In this document: in pieces, positions 30,301 to 43,410 of the stretch
Numbering within the stretch: position 1 is the stretch's first letter
How the letters are laid out: each line of letters starts with the position of its first letter
Origin: Cinclus cinclus
Taxonomy: Eukaryota; Chordata; Aves; Passeriformes; Cinclidae
Reading direction: 5' to 3'
Length of the DNA stretch: 64,000 nucleotides
Assembly: GCF_963662255.1 (NCBI RefSeq)
Contig: NC_085060.1
Location: 8,619,630-8,683,629, forward strand
Program-made: the position numbers and the translations under genes
Notes under the pieces: model-generated
Told to the model about the DNA's origin: nothing
The model's database searches: none
The model's input: the letters and a program-made list of their open reading frames with translations, nothing else

Positions 30301-32240
30301 AGGCTGACTAAATGAAAGCAAGGGGCAGGGGGTAGAAAGGAGACAAAATGGCTGTGGTTTGCCAAAATCCCTACATATGGCATCTACAGATTGCTGACAG
30401 GGCAGGCAGAGGCAGCAGCGGCTAAGGAAAAGACCCCTTACTCTTAGCAGCTCCTTCACATACACAGACTTTAAAAAGTCTTCCTTGCTGCCCCAGTCTG
30501 CTGCAGCAGGGTGGGTGTGGAGCTTGGAGATTGTTCAAATTCTGCATTTCTGGCCCCGAAGAGGCTGCTCTGGCTCACGGCGATGTCACCGCGTGGGAAT
30601 GCGCTTCCCCTGCGCTGGGACATCTCTGGCCAACACCAGATACCCTTCCTTCCTGCCTGCTCCCATGGTGGGGATTATTGCTTTTGGCTTCTCCTGGCTT
30701 TGAAAGGCATCCAAAGAGCTCAGCTCTTGCAAGCTGAGAGCAGAGACAGAAAGCCTCTCCCTGCCTCACCTGTTTGTGGTTATTCAGCTCCCTCCCTTCA
30801 CGCTTTGGCACAATAATGGCCTGAAAGTAAAACAAGAGGCAAGTTCTCCCTCCGGCTCAGAGCACTGAATGAAACCCAGCCAGCAGGGCCTATTGAGACA
30901 GCATGGAGACAAATGTCAACTTTAACACAAAGAGGCTTAAATGACTGACACAGAAAGGAATAATCTCGGATCTGTTTTCCAGGCTGCTCCCCAGCATAGT
31001 TGTGCTGCAGACGGAGACAATTTTCAGTTCCCCAGGGAGATTGTATAGCCAAAAAAAGATACTTGGTGGTGATATGCTATAAGGCTAGGTCATGAGAATG
31101 GATGTTTGGAATAATGACAGAATTCATTATAGACAAACTAAATTAAGAGAGTGTCTTGAGAAACATATGGGGAGGAAATTGCCACTGAAGCCCTGCAAAG
31201 TGCAGCTTTACTTCTCATTGTGCTGGGTTCTCCCAAGGCCTCTATGAAACAGGACAGGGGGTTATAGAAGTCATTTTGTAGCAACTCTCTGGATCTGTTG
31301 CCTTTTTGTTTGCAAGATGGCTATTTGCCTTTGAATCTCATGAAAAAGTGAAAGTAATTAAGGCTCATGAATAATGGCATTGAAATGAAAATACAGTCAC
31401 CTCTCCCCAGAAGCAAGAAAAAAAATAATGTCCTAGTCGTTGTCTTGCTGGTCTTGCTCAGACCTTAGGAGTGAAGTGCAATGTGGGGGCTGCACTCAGC
31501 CATGCCAGGCACCAAGAGCACCCTTCCCTGCCCCTGCACTGCACTTGCCTTATTCAGGCACTGAGAGCATCCTCATCACCCACCTCCCTAAAAAGCCACT
31601 AGTCCAGCTGCCTGTGGCTGCAAAGAGCTTTGGTCCCACTGCAGACCTTTTGGGAAATGTGCTCAGGGTCTTGACAGAGGCTCCACATCCTGGGCTGCCC
31701 GACAGAGCTGAGGAGCTCCCCAGGAGACCCTGAGGGAGATGGGCAGGATTAAAGAGCCCTTGCTCCTTTCATTAGAATTAATGAATCCTAAGTGAGTGTC
31801 CTCCCCAGGACCTTCACTACCTGCAGATCTTACTGAAAAGTAGAGTTGCCTTTTGCAATTATCAGTTCAAAGCTGATAATTTGGTGGCAGCTGGAAGCTC
31901 CAGGAAAAGTCCCTGAATCTGAGCAGGCAGTGGCCCCATGGTGCTTTTGGGTTACAAATTATTGGGCCGAGACTTGGAGCCATAGCCATGGGCTCCCAGC
32001 AGGGAAACAGATCTTGGTTTGGTGCCAGATAGCCATGCCCCATGGAAATCTGGAGCACCTGTGTTTCTGAACTATGTTCCTCTGTAGAAGACACTGCAAG
32101 ACAGTAGCAAAGAACTTTTAAAGTCAATGAAACAACAAACAGCTGGAGTATAACAGGGTAGTGTTTGGTGGAAAAAAAAATCAGCCTGGAGAAACTCAAG
32201 ATGAATGATTGAATAACAAGAAATTTAGGGAGCTTTGCAT
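24391..32240. other. Intergenic sequence, nothing recognised
   Basis: About 7.9 kb has no supported gene, RNA or interspersed repeat. GC-richer patches (for example 25130-25330, 29690-30020 and 30480-30700) yield overlapping open frames on both strands. That is expected from low stop-codon density and is not evidence of coding. CpG stays sparse throughout. Confidence 0.5.
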
Positions 32241-32272
32241 TCTATATCTATATATCTATATCTGTTTATATC
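32241..32272. repeat. TATATC-type microsatellite
   Basis: A short run of TCTATATCTATATATCTATA-like sequence forms a (TATATC/TATC)n microsatellite with interruptions. Confidence 0.8.
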
Positions 32273-32788
32273 TTAATATTTATTCTTACACATGTATGTA
32301 ACACCTACACGTATGTGCCTGAGAAGTAATGAGAGAATGTCACAAACCCAGAGCAGGGTGGCACAGAGAGGCAGGAGGATGCTCTTCAAGCCAGCACTGG
32401 TCAGCCTGGCATATGACCGTGCTAAGCAATGGCAAATGTGGCCCCAGATTAAACTAATAAATAATTAAATGATTGAATTTAATTAATGTGGAGCATTATG
32501 GAAATAGTCCTTCTATTCAAAAGAAGCCTGCTTTTATTCTTTGTCTCCTCAGGATCTGTAAGTCAAGCTGACAGTGAGGCAAGACACATTTTGAAAGATG
32601 TTTAGCTTAATATTTCAGGAGGGCATGGCAAAAAGCTTAAGAATAAGGTAAATGAGTAACCTCAAACAGGAGCTTAATAAGCACCTACTGCAATAGCCTC
32701 CCTAGGTCTGGAAGAGAAGAACTGCAGTTCAAAAATGTACTGTTGGGATTTTTGTTGCTTTTTTGGTTGATTGGTTAGTTTTTGGTGG

Positions 32789-32952
32789 TTTTTTTTTTTT
32801 TTTTGGTTTTAATTTTTCCTTGGAAGCCCTTTCAGAGTTGGGAGGGTTTGGGGCTTGGTCCACTGGGAATGAAAAGATAAAGATATGTATAGATATATAT
32901 GCATATAAATACATATATGTGTGTGTGTATGTATACATATATATATCTACAT
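32789..32952. repeat. Poly-T tract and (TA/TG)n microsatellite
   Basis: T16 lies at about 32789-32804. From about 32881 the sequence is an alternating AT/GT tract (GATATATATGCATATAAAT, then TGTGTGTGTATGTATACATA and ATATATATC). Alternating purine-pyrimidine sequence of this kind is unstable in length. Confidence 0.85.
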
Positions 32953-33219
32953 AATTTTTTTTTGTAAATTGTTGAAATTGTTGGCACTTCAACTGCTCTT
33001 GAGCCCCAGACCTTTGGGGAAGGCTTTGCTTTCTCCTGGGTGGTTTGAGGAGTGGGGCTGGGGGGATGAGACAATGCACTAACCCCAGGTTTTCTGCCCG
33101 TGCTTAAAAGGATTTGCCCTCGCGGCTCGCTCTGATACGGTGTGGAAAAGGAAAGGGACAGGGAAGCTCAGAGGAGCTGACAGGGGCAGAAAAAGGGTGT
33201 GAAATTCATACTATCTGTG

Positions 33220-33460
33220 TCTCCTTTGATGTGTCACGCAGAGATTGTGCAGGCGCTCAGACGGGAAGGGGTTAATGCGTTTCTCAGTAACCATTGAAAT
33301 GGGGGCTGTTATGGTCTATTTAGGCAATGATCTGTTACAATATCAATGGCATTTTCGATGGCAGTGTCTCCTATTCTTCTATTGAAATCACAATAGCTTT
33401 GGAAGTTCATGGCCATGGCAGTCTCAGGGACAGATTTCTGTTCATTTTTCTTTGTTGTGA
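33220..33460. promoter_or_regulatory. Candidate conserved non-coding element
   Basis: The stretch has CTCCTTTGATGTGTCACG (a TCF/LEF-like CTTTGATG word), GGTTAATGCG, TCAGTAACCATTGAAATG, TACAATATCAATGGCATT and ATTGAAATCACAATAGC (SOX-like ACAAT and ATTG words). It is complex sequence without repeats and with scattered CpGs that have not decayed. No protein-coding frame is supported. This is inference from texture. Confidence 0.25.
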
Positions 33461-35825
33461 AGATTTTTCTCTTTTTTTTTTTTAGAAGTAAATTAACTCA
33501 CACAAATGCGAAAGAAGCTTCAAGTGTGTGACCTTTAGACAAAAGCTTCAGATTTGTCATTCTCTCTCCTTAACTTATGCTATGCTCTCAGCAATGCCTC
33601 GATACAATATCTAGCCCAGCTTGGGCTACCTGGCCACAAATAGCTGGGCAAGGCTGGAGTGACAACGTGAAATCTCCATTTCTATGCTGTTGTCAGCTTC
33701 TAACATTTAGGGAAAAACGTCAAAGTTGGGGAGAGGTTTTAGCTGCCTGCCTCCCATGCATTTAGATATAAAGGGAGCCTCCTTTCTTGGCCCCTCTCTG
33801 CTTCTTTAGAAACCAAGGGCTAATGCAGTCCCCAGGACTGTCTGGAGAGGTTACTCGCCCAGCCTTCACTTTGATGATTGATGACAGTGGAGAAACTAAT
33901 GATATTTTATTCACCTGTCAAAAAAATTCCTTGCCCTGGGCAAGGCAAGGCTAGCACAGCAGAATTTTAATGCTGCTCTTTTGACAAAAACGCAGTTATC
34001 CCGTTTTCCTTAATATATTATCTCAAAGGAAGAAGTGCTGTCCTGCCGAGCCTGTTGCTCTGGGATGCTGGCCAGGGGAAATCTCTCCCACCTACAAAGT
34101 GCCCTGAACTTTGAACATGCATTGGGAGCATGAAATGGGCATTTCAAGTGCATTCCCAGGGTGTTCTGGTGGTTCTGCCCCTCAGTGCCCAGGCCAGGAA
34201 AAGTCTCCAAAGCCAGGGGTTGTTTTGAAGTATCTTCCCAAAGAAGGCAAGGTATCTTTAGATCAGGAGCACCCCCAGCCCCAACAACCAGGTCTGTCTT
34301 AAATGTAGTGAGCCCTATCAGACAATTTTTTGGTGTCCTGCCCCACTTAGGTGATTTGGTTTTACTCTGTGTTAATATTCTTGATTCCATGTTACTACTC
34401 TCTTCGGTGCTGAGGAGCAAATATTACCTGTTCCTGCAGCTGCCTGTCAAAGGGCTCTTCCTAGGCCAAGTAAACTACATGTAATTGTTAGAAAAACTTA
34501 TTTTCCCTGCTTCCTCTTAGGTATAGCTGTCTGTGAAGCTGCGTCCAGCTGCACCAGGCAAGACACCCTATCTGATTCTTTCTCATGGTTCAAAGTGAGT
34601 AAAATATGTTGGAAATTAGTCCAGCAAAGTCATGGAAGCTGTGAGGAGGTAGGGGGGTTTTGTGCATTGTTTTATCAACAGATTGCCCTGCTAGATGTTG
34701 ATCTGTGCTACATCACAAAGCAGAGAGGAAATCTGCTTGTCCAGAGCCAACTTTTGCTCCAGCTCCCCAGGCTGCAGACAGGCTGGTGGGTGGGATGGCT
34801 GGAGCTGACCACCAGTGAGTGCCAGATGAAATGGGGCTATTCAAGGTGCACTGAGCACTTTTGTGCCTCCTGGGGAGGGACAAAGGGAGCTGCCCACGGC
34901 AGCAGCAGGACTGCTGCTCCCAGGGGTTGGCAGTGAGGATCTCTCTGCACCTCCAGTGCCATTTCCCCTCTGACAGAAATGGCAACAGCCTGAAGGCAGC
35001 CTGCTCAGGGTCCCACTGTATTTGTCTGGGATGGTCCCATGGCAGGGCACTCCTGGCTGTCTCCTGGCACTACTCCTGAGCCTTTAATCATCCACAACTG
35101 GCAAAATATTTCCTCAAGGAGACAATTGATAAAGTGGATGAAAAAGGATCTAAATGCCTAGGCAGGCTCAGGCTTTGAAAATCTGGATTCCCACAGCACA
35201 GCTTAAAGTGCAGAGGTATGAAAAGCAAACATTTCCTCCTAATGCCAGTGCAGGTAAAGCTGTTCAAATGGGATGCCAACTGCTGTCAACAGCTGAACTA
35301 ATCTGAAGTACCATTAAAATTCATAACAAAGAAACCCACAAAAAAAAATATCTTATTCCAACCTATTTCTGACTTTGCTATGGGGTACTGCTGTGATCCT
35401 GTGGGCAAGATGAGGAGCCCCTACATATGCAGAGAGCAAGACCTAAAGGTCCAGATCACCTCTGTGCCTGGGCAGGAGGGCTTCTCCTCCTCCCCCCAGG
35501 ATGATATTTTAAGCTGTGCAGGGCAAAACAGAGCTGAAATCTGGTCCTGGTGTAACAAGGGACCCAAATGAATTCAAGTACTGCAAAGAAATGGAGCTGA
35601 GCTGTCCTGTATCTGCTTGATGTGACAGGGAAAGGTAGGAGTCATTGCCACCCTATCGTGCCAGGATGCTGCTGCCAGGGCTGTGGTGTGTGCTGGGTTA
35701 CTGCACAAGAGATGCTTCCAGGTGCAGGAGAGTCCTTCAGGTGACTTTGCAATATGTACCTCTGCAGCAATTGTGATTAGAGTGAGAGGTGAAACTGAGG
35801 GCTTAGGTGAGGTTTGAATATTACC

Positions 35826-35882
35826 TTTTTTTTTTAACTTGGCTTTTTTTCTTTCTTTCTTTCTTACTTTCTTTTTTTTTTT
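35826..35882. repeat. Poly-T / (CTTT)n microsatellite
   Basis: A T10 run and a (CTTT)n block (TTTCTTTCTTTCTTTCTTAC) are followed by a T11 run. It is a polypyrimidine simple repeat. Confidence 0.85.
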
Positions 35883-38800
35883 AATTAGAAAACGTGACTG
35901 TCACTTTGAGTTCAGGGTCTGCTTACAAGGACTTACCTCTATTTCACAGCAAGAAATTTGTCTTGACAGTAATCAATGCAGGTTATAAAAGAAAAGAAAA
36001 AAAGAGAAACCTCAAGCATTTGCAATGTGAAGGCTCCTATACTCTGTAATTCCAGCTCCTTCTCTTTCACCTCCATGGAGAATACAAAAAAAAAAGTTAT
36101 TTTTGATATCTCCAGTACAATTATGGAGAAAGAAATGAAAGTTGGTGTATCTTAGGGATGCTAGATTTTGAACACAGAGTCTCTGCAGGAAACATGCAAG
36201 TTTCCTCTTTAGAAAGTCTCACTTGGCTTTTTTAGATTCTGCCCAGGGGTGATAATTACCTGTTGCTGTTATTGCCCCCTGTAAAGTCACAATGCCATGA
36301 TTTATTTTCACTGCTTCCATAGGAAATGGAAACTTGAAAATGCAGCTGTTTTGCTTCAGAGCAGCAGCCACAACACTGTAGGCAAGGAGGAGCTTGGACA
36401 TGTCCTCACCTCTCCCCAGGAATCCCCATGAAAACCAGAGCTGGGCTTTATGAAACAGCTCACTTTGGCTGGCACAGGTTTAGCCTTCAGCAGCAAACTC
36501 CTGTTTGCTTCCCCCCCAGAGGACAGACCCTTCTCAGGGGGTACCAGGGCAGCAGAGCCACCTACGATGCTGTGTCTGCCTTGCCAGGGGCTGAAGGCCG
36601 TGTCAGCACCTCCAGCCTGACCTCTGCAAGTCCCCTGCAGGTCCTGCTGGACACCACCAACCTTCTCTTACGAATGAAAAGCACTGCGAGGTGGATGCTG
36701 CCTTCATCACGGCTGTGATGTTTTTAATGCGTTTTCCAGTGAGGTGGGGTTTTGTGACATTACTCATAACCTGTGGAAAGGGTGTTGGGTGAAAAGTAAA
36801 CGACTGAACAAGTAATTCCCACAGCCCTGAGAAGAGTCACTGGAATACCAGATGGATTTGCAGGCTGTGGGTTTGCCCGAGCTATGACTTTGCATTGCCA
36901 CTAAGTGGCAGCCGAGTAAAAAACATGGTAAAATGAAACTTCCCTGAATAAATGTCAATGCAAGGTGCAGAAGCAGAAAGGAAATTTTCCAAGCTGGCGT
37001 TCCTCAGCTCAGCAGTGCCCTGTTGTTTATCCTAGGAAATTAAGCCTCGGGAGGAGACGATGATACAAACATTGTAGGAATACACGCAGGGAAGCTGAGT
37101 GTGCGGGAGACCCTGACTGTGCAGATGGATGAATCTGGGACCAGATGAACAGTTCAGCCAACTCCTACCTCCTGATTTGGCCAGTGTGATATTGAACATT
37201 TACAAAAATCATCCAGAAAAAGGGTTGGGACATCAATAAGTGGCATAAAGGTGTGCAGGGTGGGGGTAAAAGCAGGGGATCAGGCTGGTAATGCTCTCTG
37301 CCCCCAGTAACTACAAATGATGCCATCCACACACAAAACTGAGCTTCCCCACGCAGCCAGCCCCTGGGGAATGTTTGGCTCTGATGCATTATTAACCATT
37401 TTAATTTTTAAGTGGTTTGAAAGATTCTCAGGTAAAGTCTCCTGAAAGCAAGGCAGAACTAGGTCAGGCACAGAGTGTGTTGGCTTTAATTAGCACCCGT
37501 GCAGATTTTTTAACCTTTTGTGAAATTTGGGCACCCCCGGTACCTCTGCTGCTCTGCTCTGGAGCTGAAGCAGAGATGACCTCTTCAGGGAGAAACAGTA
37601 ATTGGAAGTGTCAGTTATCTGAAACTTTTATCCGAAAAGACAGGTTCCTGGGCACTGTGCCAAGGTTCTTACATTTCGAATATTTTAAAATATTTGAAGA
37701 AAGTAGCATGCATGGCATAAATTTTAATGTTCAAAGGACTCCTGAGATAACTTTTTTTTTTCCCCAGGCGTAAAGCAAATAGTAGAAAGGGAAGATAACT
37801 ATCACAAAGTCATCTAAAAATGCCACAGGGCTTCTGTCTCAGACACCAACAAAATCTGATGCTGTCGAGCTGCTGAATTTCAACCAAGGCCAGCCCAAAG
37901 CCAGGGCTGCAAATTCTGGTTCTGCATATGGTTTTTCTGCTCCATACTTAATTTGTGCATAAGTCATGCAACATCAATCTTAAAGTCAGGGAAGCAGCTC
38001 CTAGTCCTCCCCAATGCAAGGACCCTGGAGTCGCTGCAGCGCGGCTGACAGCCGTGGGGATGTGCAGGATACAGCAATGGTGTCCCTGATGGAGCCATGG
38101 TGAGCCAGGGCAGTGAACCTGAATAGGTGTGGGGTGGGTCAGGGTCTTCCCTTGCACAGGATTTCCTGAGCATTCCCTCATCTGATGTGCTTTCTCCTCT
38201 TCCCAGGACATCTTTGTGTTGGAAGGCCCCTGGGGAGGTGATGGCACCAACCCTGTCACATTTTGCCCTGGGACCTGTGCCAGCCTAGAGCCTTTCTGAT
38301 GCTTGCTTTTCCTCTTTAATTCCTTGCACAGGGCTGAGCTTGCTCCCTTGGATGTCTTACCACCTGCAGATGCTGGTACACAGGATACACTTTTAGCAGG
38401 AGGTAACCCCCTGTTCTGTGCTTGTTGGTGGATCTTAAACACTCTTTGTGGGGTCAGTACCCATCCAGGGGCCTCTGACACCCCTTCTTCCCCTTCTCAC
38501 CACCACTGCATCTTGTTTCCCTGGGGTAAGTTACACATGGGGTGACATTCTGGCAGGGTGTTGCCAAATTGCAATATGACCTAATCACTACAAGCAGCCC
38601 CAAAGGGGCCAGGATTTTCAAATTCTACCCAGACTGCTATTTTTTCTTTTCAAAGGTCACACCAAGTGACCATGCTTTCACCTTTGAGCCCACACATTTC
38701 CGATGCCAGTATTATTTACCCTTTGGAGGGGAAGAGGGAAAAAGTTAACCTTGCTCCAAAGTGATGTTTTTGGAAAAATTTAAGTAATGCAAGACAAAAG

Positions 38801-38980
38801 CTTGGCTGAATGTGCCAGATGTGCCCAGGCATGTGAGCTGGGCTTTCCCAGAGGGGATCAGGAAGCTGTGAGATTTGGAGTGCTGTTTTCTCCAGAAGCT
38901 CAATGTTTCCAGCTCAAACTTGTGCTGCTTCCAGCCTGCCCAGGAGCAGCAGCAGAGCCTGTGGGACACTTGCCAGGGGG
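35883..38980. other. Intergenic sequence, nothing recognised
   Basis: No gene or repeat family was recognised. The open frame on the minus strand at about 37948-38481 has no recognisable domain. Confidence 0.5.
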
Positions 38981-39275
38981 ATGGGATGGGATGGGATGGG
39001 ATGGGATGGGATGGGATGGGATGGGATGGGATGGGATGGGATGGGATGGGATGGGATGGGATGGGATGGGATGGGATGGGATGGGATGGGATGGGATGGG
39101 ATGGGATGGGATGGGATGGGATGGGATGGGATGGGATGGGATGGGATGGGATGGGATGGGATGGGATGGGATGGGATGGGGTGGGGTGGGGTGGGGTGGG
39201 GTGGGGTGGGGTGGGGTGGGGTGGGGTGGGGTGGGATGGGATGGGATGGGATGGGATGGGATAGGATGGGATGGG
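38981..39275. repeat. Pentanucleotide array (ATGGG)n with a GTGGG block
   Basis: About 59 contiguous 5-bp units: 40 ATGGG (38981-39180), 11 GTGGG (39181-39235), 5 ATGGG, one ATAGG, and 2 ATGGG. The variant GTGGG units form one uninterrupted block, which points to expansion of a single mutated unit. Because the period is 5 and no unit contains a stop, all three + frames and at least one minus frame stay open through the array. The Met-Gly-Trp-Asp-Gly and Pro-Ser-His-Pro-Ile type translations are therefore artefacts. The G3 runs every 5 bp make the + strand a strong G-quadruplex candidate. Confidence 0.98.
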
Positions 39276-42200
39276 ATGCAGCATATCCAGGTGCAGTGGG
39301 AGGTACCTGTTCCTCAGGGGGATGCTGCTGCCAGTCTGGGGCTGGCTCCCTGTGTGTGAGGTGGTTTGTACAGCCAGAACCTTGGGTTCAAAGTGCTGGG
39401 CAGGCATCTGTGTGAGCATTATCTGTGCTGTGCAGATGCTGCAACGTGGTCAGAGCCAAGCACTGGATGAGGACAGCGTGGTGCTGGCAGGGGACTCCTC
39501 GCAGTGTGCTGCTGGACAGCCTGTCCTGCCAAAATACCTCCTGCTGGAGCTGCTTTTCCTCAAAACCTGGCATGTTTTCTCTGTGGAGCAGCAGGGCCCA
39601 TTCCAGGTGGTGATTCTGAGCCCCTCTTCTTTCCTAAGGGCTTTTCCCCTCACCTGCAGTCTAAGTTTGCATCAGCTTTTCCTCTTTTGGAACAGAAACA
39701 CTGTAGACCAGACTAATCTATTTATTTCTGCTTACTTCTTTTCATGTGCTGATTCAGACATCAGGTTTCCTCTGCATTTATCTCAGGCTCCCATCTGTAT
39801 TCAGTCAGATGCTGAGTCCTGCTCCCCTTTAGTGAAAGAGGCAGTGGTAGCTCTGCCAAAACAACCTGAAGGCATCCAGGTAAGCAGAGAGCTAGAGTTG
39901 TTTGGGATGCGATTTTGGAATGGATGGCACCCCATTTCTGACCAGCTGTGCACCCAGGATTTAGAGAGGAGAGTGGAGCTGTCTCAGGGTAGATTGTCTC
40001 CAGCCTGTGACATCTCCTTAATCTCCATTTCTCTCATGAACACACCCCAGAAGCAATGTGCTGTCCACAAGCTCTTCTCCTGCACTGTCAGGTTTCCCTT
40101 TATTTGCTGAATGCGTTCATTTCCTTGGAAATCAAATGCTTGGCAAATAACAATTTAGCCCATATTTGAATTTCTTCTGTTCCCTTCCTGGTGACTCTCT
40201 CACTGGTTGCAAAATCAGATTATCAAATACTTTCTCCTTAACCAACATCTCAGTAGAAATTAGTTATATATGAGGGGAAAAAAAACCCCATTCCAAGGGT
40301 GACACAATAAATTTTTGACTGTTTTAACCTTGTCAGTGAAGTACCAAATGGATTGGCTGTTGGAAAGCCTACGGCACTACCCTCTGCTGCTGAACACAGA
40401 AGGGGAAAATTGCCTCCCATTCTTAAATCTGCAACTTCTGCCTTTTGTGTGATGGTGAACGGAAATATTGCCAGATCATCTTTAAACTCAGAGGCATTAA
40501 GGACTGTTTTTCCCAAGAGAGGAAGAGATGTCTAACTTTAGATGTGTGATTGCCCCATTATCTTCAAAGGCAAGGAGCTGTAGCTGGGTGTTAGACATAT
40601 CCTGAGGTCCCTCGTTGAAATAGAGCTGACAGCAGAAGGAATTCGAGGAGCTCGAATTTGCTGTTACAAGTGCTGAGACTTTTCTGTAAGTAGCTGGAGG
40701 AGTGTGTGCACACAGGGGCAGGTGCTGTGGCCCCTTTCCAGACACAAGCTCAGGGACACTCACCATGAACAGAGGGTGAATACACAGGCTCAGATTCCCC
40801 AGTAGAAAATTTTGAGGTGTTCTGCTGATCATACCAGGTTTACATTGATGCATATCCAAGAAAGTCAGGCTTCAAAAGCTTCTAGGAAAGAACAACCTAC
40901 TGATTTTTTATTTTTTTTTTTGTAATTGTCAAGGCATCAGTTTGGTTTTGCATCTTTGTATTTCTTTTCAGTGCATGTCTCCCAACTAAATGGCACTAAA
41001 TGTTGGGTTATTACTTCATGCGGTTGGATTGATTTATATGGGGTTGCAGTGGTCTCATTAACAGCAAGGTTTGTCTTCCCTGTTAATACTCAGGGTTAAT
41101 TTTTGAGCACATGTGTGTGTAGGAGATAATAACAGGGCAGTGTTGATAGGGAAGAATGACTTCTATAAACACACACATCAGAGAACTCTCAGAGATCATG
41201 TCAGCTGGCAGCAATACCTGATCAGTCACATCAGGCAGAGCATTCCCTTGCTGAGGAAGATCCGTGTTGCCCCAAAGACAAAACTCCTTTTGCCACACAC
41301 GTGCTCAGAGTTTGCTGGTGCCCTGAGACACGGCAAAGTTGAAGAATAGTGAATATTCACCTGCATCTAATGGTGCAACAGCACAAGGCCAGGAAGCATG
41401 CTGTCAGCAAGAGACACCTGAACATATATACCATAATGGATGGCTGGTCTTCAGCTGATCTATTCCCACGAGTGTACAGAAATATGAGTGGTTTGGGTAC
41501 CACCAGGGTCCCAAGGCCAGCTCTAATCCACCTGACCTCTCACCTTGCTCATGTACCCCCATGTTGCAGGATGGGCAGTAGGGACAGGAATGCACTATGA
41601 TATGTGACAATTTGGGGAACTATGGATAAGATTTAGTGCAGGGAGTTATTTCGTAATTCATGGCTTTAGAACCAGTTCAATTAAGAAAAGTTTACTTCTG
41701 GATGCTTTTAAAGTGAAGGATGCAGTTGCACTGCTTGTACTGTTCCCACACAGCTTTATTTTTGCTTTTGCAAGTTGCATTTACAGATTTCCTTTCTCAT
41801 TAAAAGTGGTGGTGATATTAAGCCTGGGAATCCTTGATGGATTTTAGATTGAATATTGTGAGTCTTGTATTAATGCAGGCTAGCTGCAAATAAATGAGGA
41901 AATCCATTAAGCATGTGGTGTGCCTCATAAATATTCCATAACACAAAAGTGTTAATGTAATGATGAGAAAGGAAAAACAAAGGTGTAGGAGTTAGGAAAT
42001 GCCAAACACTGAAAGAACCACTGTGATCATCTCCAAGTTCTGCATTAACAGCCCTTTAGATTATGAGGCCCACACTGGACCCCTCATGGAGCACCGTGAG
42101 CAGTGCACATCCATGAATTTCTTTTTCTAATGAAATTTTGGAATCTCATGCAAATTTTTTTTTTTTTTTGGTGACAGGTCAAATTTGAATGAGATAGTTA

Positions 42201-43297
42201 ATCAAATGTAACACTGAAAAACAAGTCACTGTGATGTAAACAGTGGTGGCTTTAGTGAAGCTGTGCTCACTTTCTGACCATGTGCTTGTCCTTTGATGCA
42301 CAATTGGGTAATTGAAGCTCAAATACTGAGCCAACATGAGGCACCGTGCTCTGCAACCACAAAAAAATACATGGGAGCTATGGTGTAACAGAACGAATCT
42401 GTGCTCTGTGTTTACGTAGAGACCATTCCAAAGCGTAGGTGATGATGGGAGCTACGTTAGAAATCAATCCAGTGCATCTGCCTCGGAGTGTAAAACCACT
42501 GAACTGAGCATGTGGAGCATTCAGAACAAATACAGAGAAATGCAGTGTATCACTGAGGTGTGGATCCTCTCTGCCAGCTACAGAGACAAATGTTCTGGCT
42601 GGGTTTTAATAGGCACATCCATTACTTGTGCAGTGATGCAGGCTGAGCAAAGACAGCCCAGCAAACCTGCACCCCCAGAGAGCCCTGCAGTGCCCAGGCA
42701 CATGGTGTAGCTCAGCCTGCAGACCTCCCCATCACCAGCATTCCCTGCTCCCTGCATGGCCTGGCAGCAGCAATGCTCTCCACCCTGGGCACCAGAGGTT
42801 TTTCTTCTGGGTAATGTAGAGTGAACTCTTTTCCAGTGTTCTCCTGCAGTGGATTGTTCTATTGAACAGCTTGGCTCCTGGTGCTCATTCCCTCCCTTCT
42901 GTACAGTTTTGCAACCTGCATTGTCACCTTGGCAGCCCCTTGGTACAGCACTCACTGTTAGCAAGGCAAGGAGGCATTTGTGGTTATTTCCAAAATCTGT
43001 AATGGTGGAGGTGGGTGAGGAGGTGTGACCAGAACTTTGGCAAGCAGCTCCTGCCTGCTGAGATGTCTCTCGAGCTGGCAAGCACCACACACAGGAGAAT
43101 TTGGCCAGTCGGGGGTGGGGGATGGTGCTGGTGGAACAGATGGAGTGTCTGGCTGTGAGACTCACAGTTTTTATCAGGTTTCTTCTGCTCCTGGGTCTGA
43201 GCAGCACACGAGGTGAGCTCTGGGCTGACGTATGCAGGTGTCACTTGAAGCTTCTCCAAGTGCCCCAGCAGCAATGCTGCTTAGTCCCAGGCAGAGG
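39276..43297. other. Intergenic sequence, including a long unsupported open frame
   Basis: A 279-codon open frame runs on the + strand at 39271-40110, beginning at the end of the pentanucleotide array. It has no domain, no signal-peptide or membrane pattern I trust, and no known similarity. I do not call it a gene. The rest is unique sequence with a T15 run near 42155-42169. Confidence 0.5.
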
Positions 43298-43410
43298 TCA
43301 TAGAATTCTAGAGTCATAGAAAGGCTTTAGGCTGGAAAGGACCTTAAAGACCACCTGCTTCCAACCTCCCTGCCACAGGCTAGGGACACCTCCCTGAACA
43401 CCTAGGCAGG
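43298..43410 (-). mobile_element. CR1 LINE 3' terminal fragment, antisense
   Basis: The + strand reads TCATAGAATTCTAGAGTCAT, then GGCTGGAAAGGACCTTAAAG and ACCTCCCTGCCACAGGC with AGGGACACCTCCCTGAAC. These are the reverse complement of the CR1 3' end including its terminal ATTCTATGA-type repeats. The element is truncated to about 110 bp. Confidence 0.9.

Noticed and set aside
37948..38481. 177-codon open frame on the minus strand
   Set aside because: No similarity or motif recognised, and overlapping frames are also open.
38787..39419. Long open frames of Met-Gly-Trp-Asp-Gly and Pro-Ser-His-Pro-Ile repeats on both strands
   Set aside because: They are translations of the stop-free pentanucleotide array, open in several frames at once, with no independent coding evidence.
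42578..43207. 209-codon open frame on the minus strand
   Set aside because: Cys/Ser/His-rich peptide with no recognisable family; it lies in GC-richer DNA where stops are rare, next to a CR1 fragment.
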